Shown: positions 27,041 to 38,865 of the stretch, in pieces
Position numbering within the stretch: position 1 is the stretch's first letter
Layout of the letters: each line of letters opens with the position of its first letter
Source: Paralichthys olivaceus
Taxonomy: Eukaryota; Chordata; Actinopteri; Pleuronectiformes; Paralichthyidae
NCBI RefSeq assembly: GCF_024713975.1
Contig: NC_091115.1
Span: forward strand, 962,501 to 1,026,500
DNA: 64,000 bases
Direction: 5' to 3'
Notes under the pieces: model-generated
Database searches by the model: none
Seen by the model: the letters and a program-made list of their open reading frames with translations, nothing else
Told to the model about the DNA's origin: nothing
Position numbers and translations under genes: made by a program

Positions 27041-27866
27041 AGAGGAGACAGGAAAAGAGAGAACAAGTAGAGAAGGAGATAAGGAAGGAAACAGGGGAGG
27101 AGAGAAATTTAAAAAAGACCACGAAGAGGAGAAATGAGGAAAAACAATGAAGAGAATAAAGTGGAGAAAGGAAGAAGAGGAGAGAAGAGGCGGATGAGAG
27201 GAATGAAAGCAACTAGTGGAAGAGGGGGATGAGGAAAAAGGAATTGGGGGGCAAAGGGAAATGAGGAAGAGGAGGAAGAAAGAAAAGAGAGATGTGAGAG
27301 GAGGTGCAAGATGAGGAGTAGAAATAGGAGATGACCAAGGAGAGGAAGAGGGGAGGTGAAGAAGAGGGGAAGGAAAGCAAGAATGGAGAGAGGAGGAGAG
27401 AGGAAAGACAGCAGGAAGAGGACACAGGAGAAAAGAAAGAAAGGAAGAAAGAGAGAGAACTCAGGAGAAGGAGAAAAGCAAATAGGAGGAGAAGAGAAGA
27501 AGGAAAAGAAATAAAAGAGAAGGAGGAGGAGAAAATTACAGAAAAGGGAAGAAAGAGTAGGAAGAGAAAGGAGGAGAAAATTTAGACAGAAAAGAGAAGA
27601 AAGAGGAAATGAAAGAACAAAAAAGGGGAAAGAGGATATGGGAAAAAAGAGGACAAAAGGTGAAGGTGAACGAGGGGGCGGAGAGTCAGCTAAGAGAAAG
27701 AAAGAGAGGAGAGAGGATGAAAAGGAGGAAGAGGAGAGAAAAGGAGGTGACATCAGAGGGGAGACTCCAGCTGTGACATCAGGAAAGTTTTTCAACAGCA
27801 CAGAGGGAAGAACATGAAGAAGAGAGGGAGTGGTGAGAGGAGGAGAGGAGGAGAGGAGGAGGTATA
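27040..27866 (+). repeat. 0.8-kb polypurine tract upstream of il26
   Basis: The + strand is almost entirely A and G (GAGGA, GAAGA and AAGGA words) with few pyrimidines, up to the il26 TATA box. The complementary polypyrimidine strand is open as a long Ser/Phe/Leu-rich frame that has no coding meaning. Long purine-only tracts can form triplex (H-DNA) structures and bind GAGA-type or ETS factors. Confidence 0.9.
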
Positions 27867-27868
27867 AA
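27863..27868 (+). promoter_or_regulatory. il26 TATA-like box
   Basis: TATAAA lies at the end of the purine tract, 36 bases before the chosen start codon. If it is the true TATA box the 5' UTR would be only about 10 bases, so either the leader is very short or initiation is elsewhere. Confidence 0.45.
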
Positions 27869-27903
27869 TGTGTCAGGACAAACTGAACCTGCTGCAGTTG
27901 AAG

Positions 27904-30807
27904 ATGCAGCTCCTCTTCCTCCTCCTCGTCCGAGCGTCGGCGCTCGCTCTCCTCAGCCTCCTCCCTGTTGCCACGGCGACGGCCCGACCGGGGCTCAGCT
28001 GCCGGCAGGAGATCCCGGCCGAGCTGATCCGGCAACTGTGGAGCCGACACTCGGAGCTGATCCGAAGACTGCCGGTAAGATCAATACCACACATCTGAAG
28101 AACGATCTGTAGTTTCATTATCAACATATCAGAAACATGTAAAGCTGTCAATATCATTTATATCATATATGTTGTTTGGCTGTTGATCAATATTTCAGAT
28201 TAGATGAAATGAGACATTTGTGTTGATTTTACTATTTATTATTATTATTAAATTCTAATTATTAGTCTTATGATTAGTCTGCTAATCAGCATCAGCAATT
28301 TGAATTAAATAATAATAATAAATAATCAATGAATAAACATGAGTTTATCAATGATTTTTGTAGCAGTCAATACAACAGTTTGATGACAGATTAATTATTA
28401 ATTACACACATATTATTATTTGAAGATGAAGACTGAAAATATCAAGAAACGAATCTTGTTTAGTTCCACAGGAATCAGAACGTTCATCATCTCGAAGTGA
28501 ATCATTACTCGAGCTGATCAAATATAGAAAATGAGATTGATTGATTCAGATGTTTTCATTATATTGATGAGTGCTCTTCATTGATCAGTTAAACACAGAC
28601 TGTCAAAATAAAGTGAATACATTATCAATCACTATTCAAAACATTTGAAAAAAATCAAAACAATTTGGAATTGGCTCTTTCAAAATACAAGAATTTTATC
28701 TGATCTGATTTTTATAGATTAAAAAAAGGTGTGGTTTCACATCAGCGATTGATCGTTCATATTACACGAGTGATGCTGTGACAGGAAGTGAGAGAGCAGA
28801 AATTGTAGTTTTGACACTAGAACACATTTTCTCATCAGATCAAAGAGTTTCTCATCAGATCAAAGAGTTTCTGACTAAAAACACTCAAAGCACTTTTACT
28901 TCCCAGAAACTAGAAACATCTGAAGATTTGAATTCAATGTCAACTTACTTTTAGTGAATCTTTCAATGACCCGTCTTTGTCTTCAGAGGTGGACGGATTT
29001 TCCTCCGTTATAGATATGAATATAAAACAAATGAGTTTTCATGTTTTTATCTCCAGAGAGAAAAAACTTTCTCGAGGCGTCTGAGACTTCTGCCCAAGTT
29101 CTGCACCAAATGTCCTGAGGTCAGTGAATGTTTGATCGTTAACACAGTTGTCACCAGTGAGTCTGGTTTTACACGTCACAAGTGGAAGTAGATGTTTTGC
29201 TGAGGTTTCAGCTGTCAGCTGTGATGTGTCCGCTCGGTGAACCTCAACCACAACATCAGCTTTCTCCTGTTAATTAGTTTTGCTACAGAAACAAGTTTAA
29301 CAAAACACAACGCACAACACAAACACAATGCTCTGTTCACACAAACATGAACTCGGCCAACCAGTGGTTTCCAGGTGTTTCCCAACACGCTGCAGCTGAA
29401 ACACTTGTTCAGTGGAGCGGGAAGTTTGGATTTCACCGAGGGAGTTGTTGTGGACAGAAGTGAGTCTGAGGAGGTTTGATGCCGGCAGGAAAAGAAGAGT
29501 TTGATTTGTTGTGAGTTCTGATGTGACGTCTCGTCCATCATCCTCCAGCTCTTTGATTCACAACAAAAACAGACTCAACATTTTGTTAATCTGTCCAAAA
29601 TATTTCTGAACTGGATGAAAAGTGTTGATGATGTCAGAGTTTAATAACCGTATTTTAAAATTCTTTATATTTTATGAACTAATAAAGAAAAATTCATCAC
29701 ATCAGTTTCCTTCTAATCACTGATTATTAAATGTTAGCATGCTAACATGACAAACAAAGAGGAACATGCTAAACATCATACGTAGCATTGTTAGCATGGC
29801 TCACAATAAATCACTGGTGATTGTTTCCTCCTCAGCGTGTGATTGGTTGGCTGGAGTTGCAGGAAATGATTGACATCTACCAGAGGAGTGTGTTCAGCAG
29901 AGACGTCATTCAGAAGCTCCTCCCCCTGCACTACAATGACCTGCTGTACCGACTTCAACACACACTGCAACACTGTGTGAGTACACAACACACACTAACA
30001 CACACTGTAACACTGTGTGAGTACACAACACACACCAACACACACTGTAACACTGTGTGAGTACACAACACACACTAACACACACTGTGTGACTACACAA
30101 CACACACTAACACACACTGCAACACTGTGTGAGTACACAACACACACTAACACACACTGTGTGAGTACACAACACACACTAACACACACTGTGTGAGTAC
30201 ACTAACACACACTGCAACACTGTGTGAGTACACAACAACACACTAACACACACTGTGTGAGTACACAACACACACTAACACACACTGTGTGAGTACACAA
30301 CACACACTAACACACACTGTGTGAGTACACAACACACACTAACACACACTGCAACACTGTGTGAGTACACAACACACACTGCAACACTGTGTGAGTACAC
30401 AACACACACCAACACACACTGTGTGAGTACACAACACACACTAACACACACTGTGTGAGTACACAACACACACCAACACACACTGTGTGAGTACACAACA
30501 AACACTGCAACACTGTGTGAGTACACAACACACACTAACACACACTGTGTGAGTACACAACACACACCAACACACACTGTGTGAGTACACAACAAACACT
30601 GCAACACTGTGTGAGTACACACAGATTGTTGAGTCGGTGTTGTGAACGTTGTTTACGTTGTTTTCAGGTTTCTTCGTCTAAACCGTCCAAGTGGCTCAAA
30701 ACCATCAAGAAATTTGAGAAAAAAATAAAAAAGGTAAGAAATTTGATCTATATAAGTTATACAGTTATAAAACACTATACATATATAAACATACATATAT
30801 ATATATG

Positions 30808-30838
<31 letters not shown>

Positions 30839-31440
30839 GTGTATATTCTTTTATCACTGCTGCTGTTCATACATGGAAACCACCAACAGTGGTAAATTAG
30901 TTTAACACTGCCCCCTCTCTTTCTGCTGCTGCTACTACAATTATTTACTTATCGAACTGATTTCACTTTATTTTCACTGTTCTGATGAAACTTGTCCTAA
31001 AGCTCCTGTTGCTATGGCAACCGTTACCACTTATTTCGATGCTGATGATGATGCTTTGAGTAAAACCAGCTACCGATGTTACCACTGCAGGACCACGACT
31101 GTATTATTCTATATAAAACACAATATTATTACAATCTGCCTCGTACAACATGCTGTTTCCAGTATGGTAACAAAGAAAAATATATAATATTTTTGATGTT
31201 GAGGAAATCTACTTTATTCATATAGTTAGTGATAAAATGTACTTTGTAATATAGTTATTGATAAGATGTACTTTAGTCATGTACTTAAATAGATGAAATA
31301 TGCTGCTTGTGATTTCACTGTGAATGAATGACTGTAACTTTCTGCAGAAGAGAAGAGATGAAGTCGCACTGAAGGCTGTCGGAGAATTTACCCTCATCCT
31401 CCGATGGATCGACGAGCTCGCACAGCACCACATCCTGTAG
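27904..31440 (+). CDS. il26: Interleukin-26
   Basis: IL-10-family cytokine; human IL-26 signals through IL-20R1/IL-10R2 and is also a cationic, DNA-binding, antimicrobial protein. Five exons, all phase 0: 27904-28074, 29057-29119, 29836-29976, 30668-30733 and 31348-31440; 177 residues. The signal peptide (MQLLFLLLVRASALALLSLL) is followed by a cysteine at residue 33, then KFCTKCPE, LQHTLQHC and the C-terminal helix EFTLILRWIDEL. The segment from residue 126 to about 152 (KWLKTIKKFEKKIKK then KRRDE) is strongly basic, as expected for IL-26. The start at 27904 was chosen because the hydrophobic core follows at once; an in-frame ATG at 27868 overlaps the TATA-like box. The place between il22 and the interferon-gamma genes, and the exon phases, support the call. 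The exon 3 donor is tandemly multiplied in intron 3. Confidence 0.93.
29960..30620 (+). repeat. Tandem array of the il26 exon 3 splice donor
   Basis: The 3' end of exon 3 and its donor (ctgcaacactgt|gtgagtacac) recur through intron 3. I count 19 exact GTGAGTACAC donors including the true one at 29977, plus one altered to GTGACTACAC. They are spaced about 30-40 bases apart and joined by 'aacacacactaacacacact'. The last lies about 50 bases before the exon 4 acceptor. Confidence 0.93.
30734..31347 (+). other. il26 intron 4
   Basis: A 614-base intron with an AT-dinucleotide tract near 30780-30840. No additional exon is seen. Confidence 0.8.
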
Positions 31441-31677
31441 AGCAGAGGACACCAACCTTTGTGCAACTGAGAGCTGCTTCATGGGTGCTGAGTCATACGA
31501 GGAGCTAACACTTTGCACATTCGCTCAGTTTGCCTTTAGTGATATATTATTATTAATGATAAATGAGACTCATCGATGTGAAGACGCTGATCACGTTCAT
31601 GATTTCTCACAATAATTATCAACAATAACTTGACAAGGTGGGAAACAGATGATATCAATATTCAACACTTTATTTCT

Positions 31678-31683
31678 ATTAAA
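31678..31683 (+). terminator. Candidate il26 poly(A) signal (ATTAAA)
   Basis: The common variant ATTAAA lies about 240 bases after the il26 stop. No AATAAA occurs nearer than this. Confidence 0.4.
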
Positions 31684-33270
31684 GTATAAAAAGTAAATAA
31701 TTAAATTTAATTAGAAACGCATATCAGATTTCAGACGCAGCTCACTGGTGAGTTGTGTTATTTTTAGAACTGTGGGCGACTCCGTGGTCCTCGGGGGCGA
31801 CCTGGTGCCCGCGGGCACCGTGTTGGTGACCTCTGCTCACCATCCTCATCTTCATCATCAGCCTCATCCTCGTCATCATCATTTGACATTACTATTTTCA
31901 GGTTAAAGATTATTTTAGAATTGTTTTAATTGTTTTTTAACTGGACTTTTCAAGCACTTGAATAATTTGTTATTTAAAAGAGAGGAAAACTTTGATAATA
32001 AATCAAGGAAACTTGATTTATTATTTTAGGACGATATGATTTCATGTTTAAAGAAAATGTGAAATGTAGTATTTTTTAATTCCCAGAGGAACAAAGTGGT
32101 AAAACATCATTATCATCCACAGCCGAAGTTTCTCAGAGGATCTTTTACATTCGTACTTCTTCTTTTTCATAGAGCAGGAATATTTTATATTTTTTTACTT
32201 TTGTTTTGAATTTCTTAAAGCTTTAAATATGTATAAAAATATTTATGAAAACATTCACCTCAATGTTCAAAGTGAACTCACTGAATTGAAAACAATATTT
32301 AGGGTGTTTTTATGTGAATTTCTGTATTTATATGAATTTGTTATTGAGATTCTAAATGAAATAAACTATATTTTTTATCTTTACCACCGTTCACACGTTT
32401 TAATTGAAATATTTTGAGTGTTGACTCCCTCTGCTGGTCAAGCTCTGGTAATATGACACGTGTGAAGTTTGAATTTCAAGAGAAAGAAAAGGAAGAGAAC
32501 AACGAAAGAGGAGGAATGAAGAAAGAAAGAGGAGATAGACGAGATTTAAAAATAAAATGTGAGAAGGGAACAAGACGCGAACAAAAAGAAACAAGACGAT
32601 TGGTTGAAAGAAAAGAAGAAAATTTGAAGGAAAAACGAAAAGACGGAAAAATAAAGATCCATTAAAACTGTTCACTCAGAGTGTGAGTCTGTGGAAGAAT
32701 TAAAGGAGCAGCTCACTCAAAAGGAAAACTGAGTCACAATCTCCATCAGCTTTGGAAATTCCATAAAGTCACAGGTGTGACCACCAAAACTCAGAGTGAG
32801 AGCTCCGCCTCCACACAGAGAACTGAAGCATCGACTGAGTCATGATGCAGCTGAGTCACACAAAATACAACAAATCACTATTTCAGCCTTTCTCGTCAGT
32901 TTCATCTTCTACTTTCGCTTTCACTGCTTCACTGCCGTCAAGTTTGTGTCTAAAACTGAAAAATAAAAGTATTTTCATCATTTAACAAGTTAAAATATAT
33001 ATAAACAATGTTGGTAGATAATTCGAGAGCTTTTTCCTGCTTTAGCCTTTCTGGTATGACCCAGTGAGTTACAGTGCGATATATTTATTGAAGCTGCTAA
33101 CTAGCAAAGTTAGCTCGTGGCTAATTGTAACATTGAAGCTCCAGTGAGTCAGATTCAGGTGAAAGGATCTATTGTCAGAAATCGAATGTAGAATAATCCT
33201 CATGATGTTTTCACTCGTTCATTTCATCTAAATTATATGACTTGTAGTTTTCTTTACCCCAGATAAGACC

Positions 33271-33538
33271 CTTTATATTTAAATACTTTATATTTAAATA
33301 CTTTATATTTAAACACTTTATATTTAAACACTTTATATTTAAACACTTTATATTTAAATACTTTATATTTAAACACTTTATATTTAAATACTTTATATTT
33401 AAACACTTTATATTTACATACTTTATATTTAAACACTTTATATTTAAACACTTTATATTTAAACACTTTATATTTAAATACTTTATATTTAAATACTTTA
33501 TATTTACATACTTTATATTTAAACACTTTATATTTACA
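33271..33538. repeat. 15-bp AT-rich minisatellite
   Basis: About 18 copies of 'ctttatatttaaaca' with A/T/C variation at two positions. The repeated Lys/Tyr/Asn frame on the minus strand is a product of the repeat. Confidence 0.95.
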
Positions 33539-33788
33539 TCTGGGGGACCCTCTCTACAGAGGCTGCCATGTTTTTTACAGTAGTCCAGACTGAACAAACT
33601 AAAACCTTTTGAGTAAAATTTAAATCAATCAAACATGAAGTTTGGTGATTGAATGTTTCCACAGTGCAGAACTTGATACCAAAGATGGTCAGAGGAGATG
33701 GAGGCTGAAGGAGGCTGATTGGACTCTACAGACAAATCGGGTTGTGTTTGGAAAAGTCAAGTCCTCAACCCTTTGCAAAAGGATGTGG

Positions 33789-33827
<39 letters not shown>

Positions 33828-33953
33828 TTGACGGTTGGACCACACTCTGGTTTGACTTCTAGGAAAAGAACGCACACAAAAAAAACTGTTTTTTAATAAA
33901 GCAGACGAGCAGTTAATTCCAGTTAATTAACATTTACTTAGAAAGCTGGCAGC

Positions 33954-33956
<3 letters not shown>

Positions 33957-33997
<41 letters not shown>

Positions 33998-34012
33998 GTG
34001 TGTGTGTGTGTG
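33957..34012. repeat. (GT)n microsatellite
   Basis: GT repeat with a GGTGGG interruption. Confidence 0.85.
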
Positions 34013-34984
34013 AGAGAGACTGGCACTCTTTCATAGTGGGGAAACTTCTTCTAGAATCTTTTAAGTATTTCAACAGAAAATCACTTTGTGCATCACAGGA
34101 TCTTTAATTCATGACAGGGATGATTTGTTGATGTGGCTCTGCTGAAAAACTTCATATTGTGTTATTAATGTGAATATTTGTCTCATATCTCACTGTCGTA
34201 AACTACGTGAGGTAATCCTGTCGGAACGTTTCGGTATTTTTCAACCTCCTGATTCCTTCGTCTCCAAAATGTGGGACCATCGAGGCTCTGAACGACCTTT
34301 TCTCTTGATAAACTGAGAGATAGTTTGAGTTTGAGCAGCAACACCTACAGAACTGCTCATAACACACGACGCTATGCAGACGATGCACAATTTTGTTTTA
34401 TCATTCCTGAACTGTGCATCTCGTTGAATCTGAAGTTCATCAGAGAATCCCTGAAAGTTTCTGATGGTGACGGTCTTTCTGCCTGAAGTGATGATTCAGC
34501 TTCGTGTGGTGAAGTTTCCAGCATCGGTGACGAAGACTCTGAGACGAAGGTTTCTCCTCCTGCTGCTGCAGTGACAAGACTTTCAGCGGTGACACCACCA
34601 ACCTCCGCTGACATTTCCACCTGTGCCACGACTTCTCTACCCACAGTGATGAAACCTGTCGTGAGGCTCATGTTCACACGTATGTGCACATTAACATGTG
34701 ATGGTTGAACATTTAAAATGTTTCTGACAGATGTCGATGAGGTCGAACGCTGATGGATGAGACTTGTTGCTGTTCAAGGGTCAATTAATTATTATTATTA
34801 TTATTATTAATTCACAATTAACGAAGAATTAACTTTTCACAGATCTGAGACTAAAGAGTAAAAACAAAATCCTAATTCTAAACTTGAGTTTTATAAAGTT
34901 TTATAGAGTATAATTACTATATTTACAAATAAAATAATACACACATGTATGTATATATATATGTATATAATATTATAGTGTATA

Positions 34985-35070
34985 TTCAATTCAATTCAGT
35001 TTTATTTGTATAGCACCAAATCACAATATACATTATCTCAAGGCTCTTTACACAGAAGAATCTTATTCAA
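34985..35070. mobile_element. Teleost retroelement-tail fragment
   Basis: The words 'ttcagttttatttgtatagc', 'accaaatcacaa' and 'ctcaaggctctttacac' are characteristic of a very common fish dispersed repeat 3' end. Related tails occur near 23337, 40025 and 45245. The family name is not assigned. Confidence 0.55.
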
Positions 35071-35089
35071 ATAGAGAAATCCATTATAT

Positions 35090-35258
35090 TATATGTGTAT
35101 ATGTATATATATCATTATGTGTATATTTGTATCTATATGTATATTAGTATGCATATATTTGTTTGTGTAAATATATGTATTTATATAATGTATATGTATG
35201 TTAGTATGCATATATATATGTATGTATATAAATGTATGTATCTGTGTATGTGTATATA

Positions 35259-35305
<47 letters not shown>
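35090..35305. repeat. TATG/TATA-rich array
   Basis: Degenerate 'tatgtatat' and 'tgtatatat' repeats ending in a pure (TA)n run near 35260-35300. Confidence 0.85.
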
Positions 35306-35306
<1 letters not shown>

Positions 35307-36314
35307 TATAATGAAAGTTTCAGTAGAATTATCAGGAAACTTTCAGTGACATCGTCCTGAACACAGTTTATAAATATTAGAACAACACAAATGATTTCAC
35401 AGTAAAAAGTATTTAATCACATTGTCTCTGTTGGTGTGAGATCGTGTTTAGCCTAGCTTAGCACACACACTGGGAGCAGATGGAAACTGCTAGCCTCGCA
35501 GCAGCTTCAAATCGTAAGCTACACACAGAGTGAGTGTGTGAGGTCACAGGAAGTGAAGCTGAAGACAGCAGAGGCCCGGTGGGCTCTTTACAAACAGTTC
35601 GACTGAAAACCTTCAAAAAGGTTCGATGCTCTTTACTGTGAAATCTTTGTTGAGGCTCGATCGTCGCTGAGTCACAGGTTCATTCAGGATCTCGACCACG
35701 TTGTTGACAAAGCATCATGTTCTCACAGTGAACTTCATCAGTGACACATCAGGAAACTAAACACAAAATAAAAATGAAATATAATAAATGTAAAGCATCG
35801 TCACCAACTTAAAGACATTTCACTCACAGCTTTGTCTCGTTAGACTTTCAGACAGGAACTGAAGAAATCTACAATCTGAAGGTTGTTTGAGTTCAGGAGA
35901 AGCTGACGTGCAGCTCCTGCTGACGATGCAACTATCGAATCGTTTCACGTTTGGTGTATAAAACATTTGTTGAGCAAGATGTCAGATAGTGAAAAACTAC
36001 CGTCACCGCTTCCCAGAGCACAAGGAGACACGAAGAATTAAAATTCAAATCATTAGAACGATGTAATCTGGAAGAAAATCCAAATATATTTGTTTTATTC
36101 AGAAATAAAAACCAAGAATCGAGTGAGAAGCTGCAGCCGGAGAACGTTCGGCCTCGATGCTTGAACAATAATTTACTTAAGTGACGTGATCAATTATCAG
36201 TAAATTGATTCCAAGCTTTTACTTTACAACAAAGCACTTCCATGCTCTGAAGCTTGCACACAAAAATGCACACATGCAAATAGTTTCATAACGCTTCCAT
36301 GAGGTTTTATGCAT

Positions 36315-36318
<4 letters not shown>

Positions 36319-36359
<41 letters not shown>
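36319..36359. repeat. (CA)n microsatellite
   Basis: CA repeat about 310 bases upstream of the interferon-gamma-related TATA box; a GT repeat follows at 36438-36461. Confidence 0.9.
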
Positions 36360-36360
<1 letters not shown>

Positions 36361-36543
36361 TGCACTGCTACACTTAGATTTCGATGAAGTGGTCTTCTTC
36401 ACAGTGACGCCACATTAACCATGGAGTCTCCTCATTCTGTGTGTGTGTGTGTGTGTGTGTGATCAGCACATGGACGTGAATGGAAACCTAACCAGGGAGT
36501 CTCATGTGCACGTATGTTCAACATCAGCACAGTGAGTTTTAGA

Positions 36544-36612
36544 GGAAAAGTGATGCTGCTCTTTCTGGTGCTTTTGCTGAAAGCCCACAGACCACAGACG
36601 TGCACAACCACA
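36544..36612 (+). promoter_or_regulatory. NFAT-like and RUNX-like sites of the interferon-gamma-related promoter
   Basis: GGAAAA at 36544-36549 is an NFAT core. TGCACAACCACA at 36601-36612 contains the RUNX core AACCACA and is shared, base for base, with the ifng promoter (46939-46950). The sites lie 57-125 bases before the TATA box. Confidence 0.45.
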
Positions 36613-36668
36613 CACACACACATCACAGACGAGACGCACAGTGACACAGACAGGGATACAGACGTCAA

Positions 36669-36674
36669 TATATA
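36669..36674 (+). promoter_or_regulatory. TATA box of the interferon-gamma-related gene
   Basis: TATATA about 100 bases before the start codon, at the right distance for a 5' UTR of about 70 bases. Confidence 0.6.
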
Positions 36675-36770
36675 GATGAGCCCACGGGTCAACAGAGAGT
36701 ATCAGCGACTTGACAACACATCACCGCTCTTGACTCGCTCAGCCTCTCTTGGACGACCCTCCTCTCCGAC

Positions 36771-38832
36771 ATGTCTCTGTGCCGCGGCTCACTGTGTCTC
36801 CTGGTCCTTCTGGGCGCTGCGATGGCTTTTGGAAGTCCTGTCCGGTCTGAGGAGCGCTTTAACAACCTGCTGGTGAGTTTACCCGCGGCGTTCCGCAGGG
36901 CTCGAGTTTAGATCCCACGTTGTTTTCCCTTTCTGCTGAACCTTCGCTTGTGAAGATCAAGTTTAATCCTCCAGATGAAGGTTTATTTAAGAGCTCAGCA
37001 CTTTGGAGATTTGATTTCACATTAACAGACGTGTGATATTTCAAGTTAACGTTTTCCTCTGCGGCCTCGTACAAACCAGTGTTTTGTGCTTTTATTTATA
37101 TTTGTTTTTTTACTGCAGATGAAGACTTGTAACCATTTTAACCAACATTTACAAATTGCAGTTTTAACTTGTGATGATCAATTTAATATTCCTGAATCAT
37201 CAGAGGTCGGTTGTTTGTGTACGGAAGCCTGGAGAGGCCACGTTATGCTCGATGCTCTCTAACCTGTGATCGACATCACACGTTTAATTAATGGATTATT
37301 TAAAGCAATGACCTTCGACCTTTAATTACTTATATCTTTAATTATTCTGTTTCATGATATGTGGATATAATGTGACCGGGGTCGGTATTTCACGGTTTTC
37401 AAACGCGACCCTCCCCGTCTCAAAGATTTTTAGACAAAATTAATTTATGCTTTTCTTTTCTTAAAGAATGTTCAGGTTACAATATCCTGTTGTTATTTTT
37501 TATCACTCAGCGACCCGCGCTAGTTTGACTCATTTAAGAGTGAAGACACTAATTCCTGGAAAATTCAAAATACAGCAAAGAAAATCATAAATCAGTGTTT
37601 TTTTACAAGAGTTTAGTTGATAGTTTTCTAGATTGTATTATTTTTTCCATATTTAAAACACCTTTGTTTTAGTATTCTCACAAAAGTTTGTCCCTTCATT
37701 ACTTTAATTCCTTACATTGCTGAATATGTTCTAGTGAAAATGACTTTCCTTCCCAACTTATCTCAGATATTTCACCTTTTAAACGTCTGAAAGAATTTTT
37801 TATGTTTTTATTATCCAGAGAAAATAACGACAATGTGTTCAAATAAAATAGAAAATGAAAACAGTCGGAAAAGAACTGAGAGTAAATGAGACTTTGTGTT
37901 TATGCTGCTCTTTCTTTTTCGTGCTCCAGAGGCTGAAGGAGGTGGAGGTCGGCAGCAAACCTCTGTTCAATTCTGTCGTCAGGAAAACCATGTGTCAGGT
38001 ACAACGACACACAAACACACACAAACACACACAAACACACATTTCACTGTTAAAAACATCATCAATATCGCTGCCGTCGTGTTAAACAACCAAGTGTCAT
38101 TAAATGTTCCTGTATGTGTTGAGATATGTTGTCCCACTAAGACATGACGACACAAAGGAAAAGTATTCAGAGATGAACGACACAGTGATTTTTATATACA
38201 TATAGAATATATATATAGTTTTAATAATTCAGTCAAGACATGACTAATATTCCAATTTTATCTTGTCATCATTTTTCCTGCTTTGAGAGAAATCCACATT
38301 TTTATTTGAGGTGTCAGGACGTTTCATTTTGACGTCTGTTAATTTATAATGATCTAAACCCTGACGAGGCCTCAGCATCAGTCTGATCCCGGCACACTGA
38401 CTCTCAGACGCTCACTTCCTCTCGTCCACAGACAGACATGCAGCTGGTGAACGCCACTCTGGACGTCTACATGCGCATCTTCTCCAGCATCCTGCAGCAC
38501 GACCACCATGGACCCGACCCGGCGCTGCTGAAGACCCTGACCGACTACGATAACAAGTTTGTGTACGCGGAGCTGATGGTTCGGAAGCAGAAGATGGAGG
38601 AGCTGAGGGGAAAACTGGGCGAACTGAACCACGACAACGAAATCACGATCCACCATCTGAACAATATAAAGGTGACGGGCGCTTTCTATGCATCGCTGAA
38701 TTTGTGGATCAGACGCTTCACGTTCCTCGTTCATTGTTTCAGAAGAGCCTAGAAAATAATAATTCTGAACAAAAGATCATATTATTAGTGTTGTTAGTAA
38801 GTAAATATTACAAACACTGACAGGGCTGTTCA

Positions 38833-38865
<33 letters not shown>

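Larger units (their letters stand above)
31700..36650. other. il26-interferon interval; no gene seen
   Basis: AT-rich DNA with several arrays (33271-33538 and 35090-35305), a dispersed repeat end at 34985-35070 and microsatellites (33791-33828, 33957-34012, 36319-36359 and 36438-36461). Short frames at 32414-32665 and 34372-34689 have no recognisable domain or splice context. Confidence 0.6.

Noticed and set aside
27109-28050. 313-codon Ser/Phe/Leu-rich frame on the minus strand
   Set aside because: It is the pyrimidine strand of the purine tract and runs antisense into il26 exon 1.
29960-30620. CRISPR-like array of regular repeats
   Set aside because: Eukaryotic intron; repeats and spacers are both simple variants of one unit, with no unique spacers.
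33211-33597. Lys/Tyr/Asn repeat protein on the minus strand
   Set aside because: Translation of the 15-bp minisatellite.
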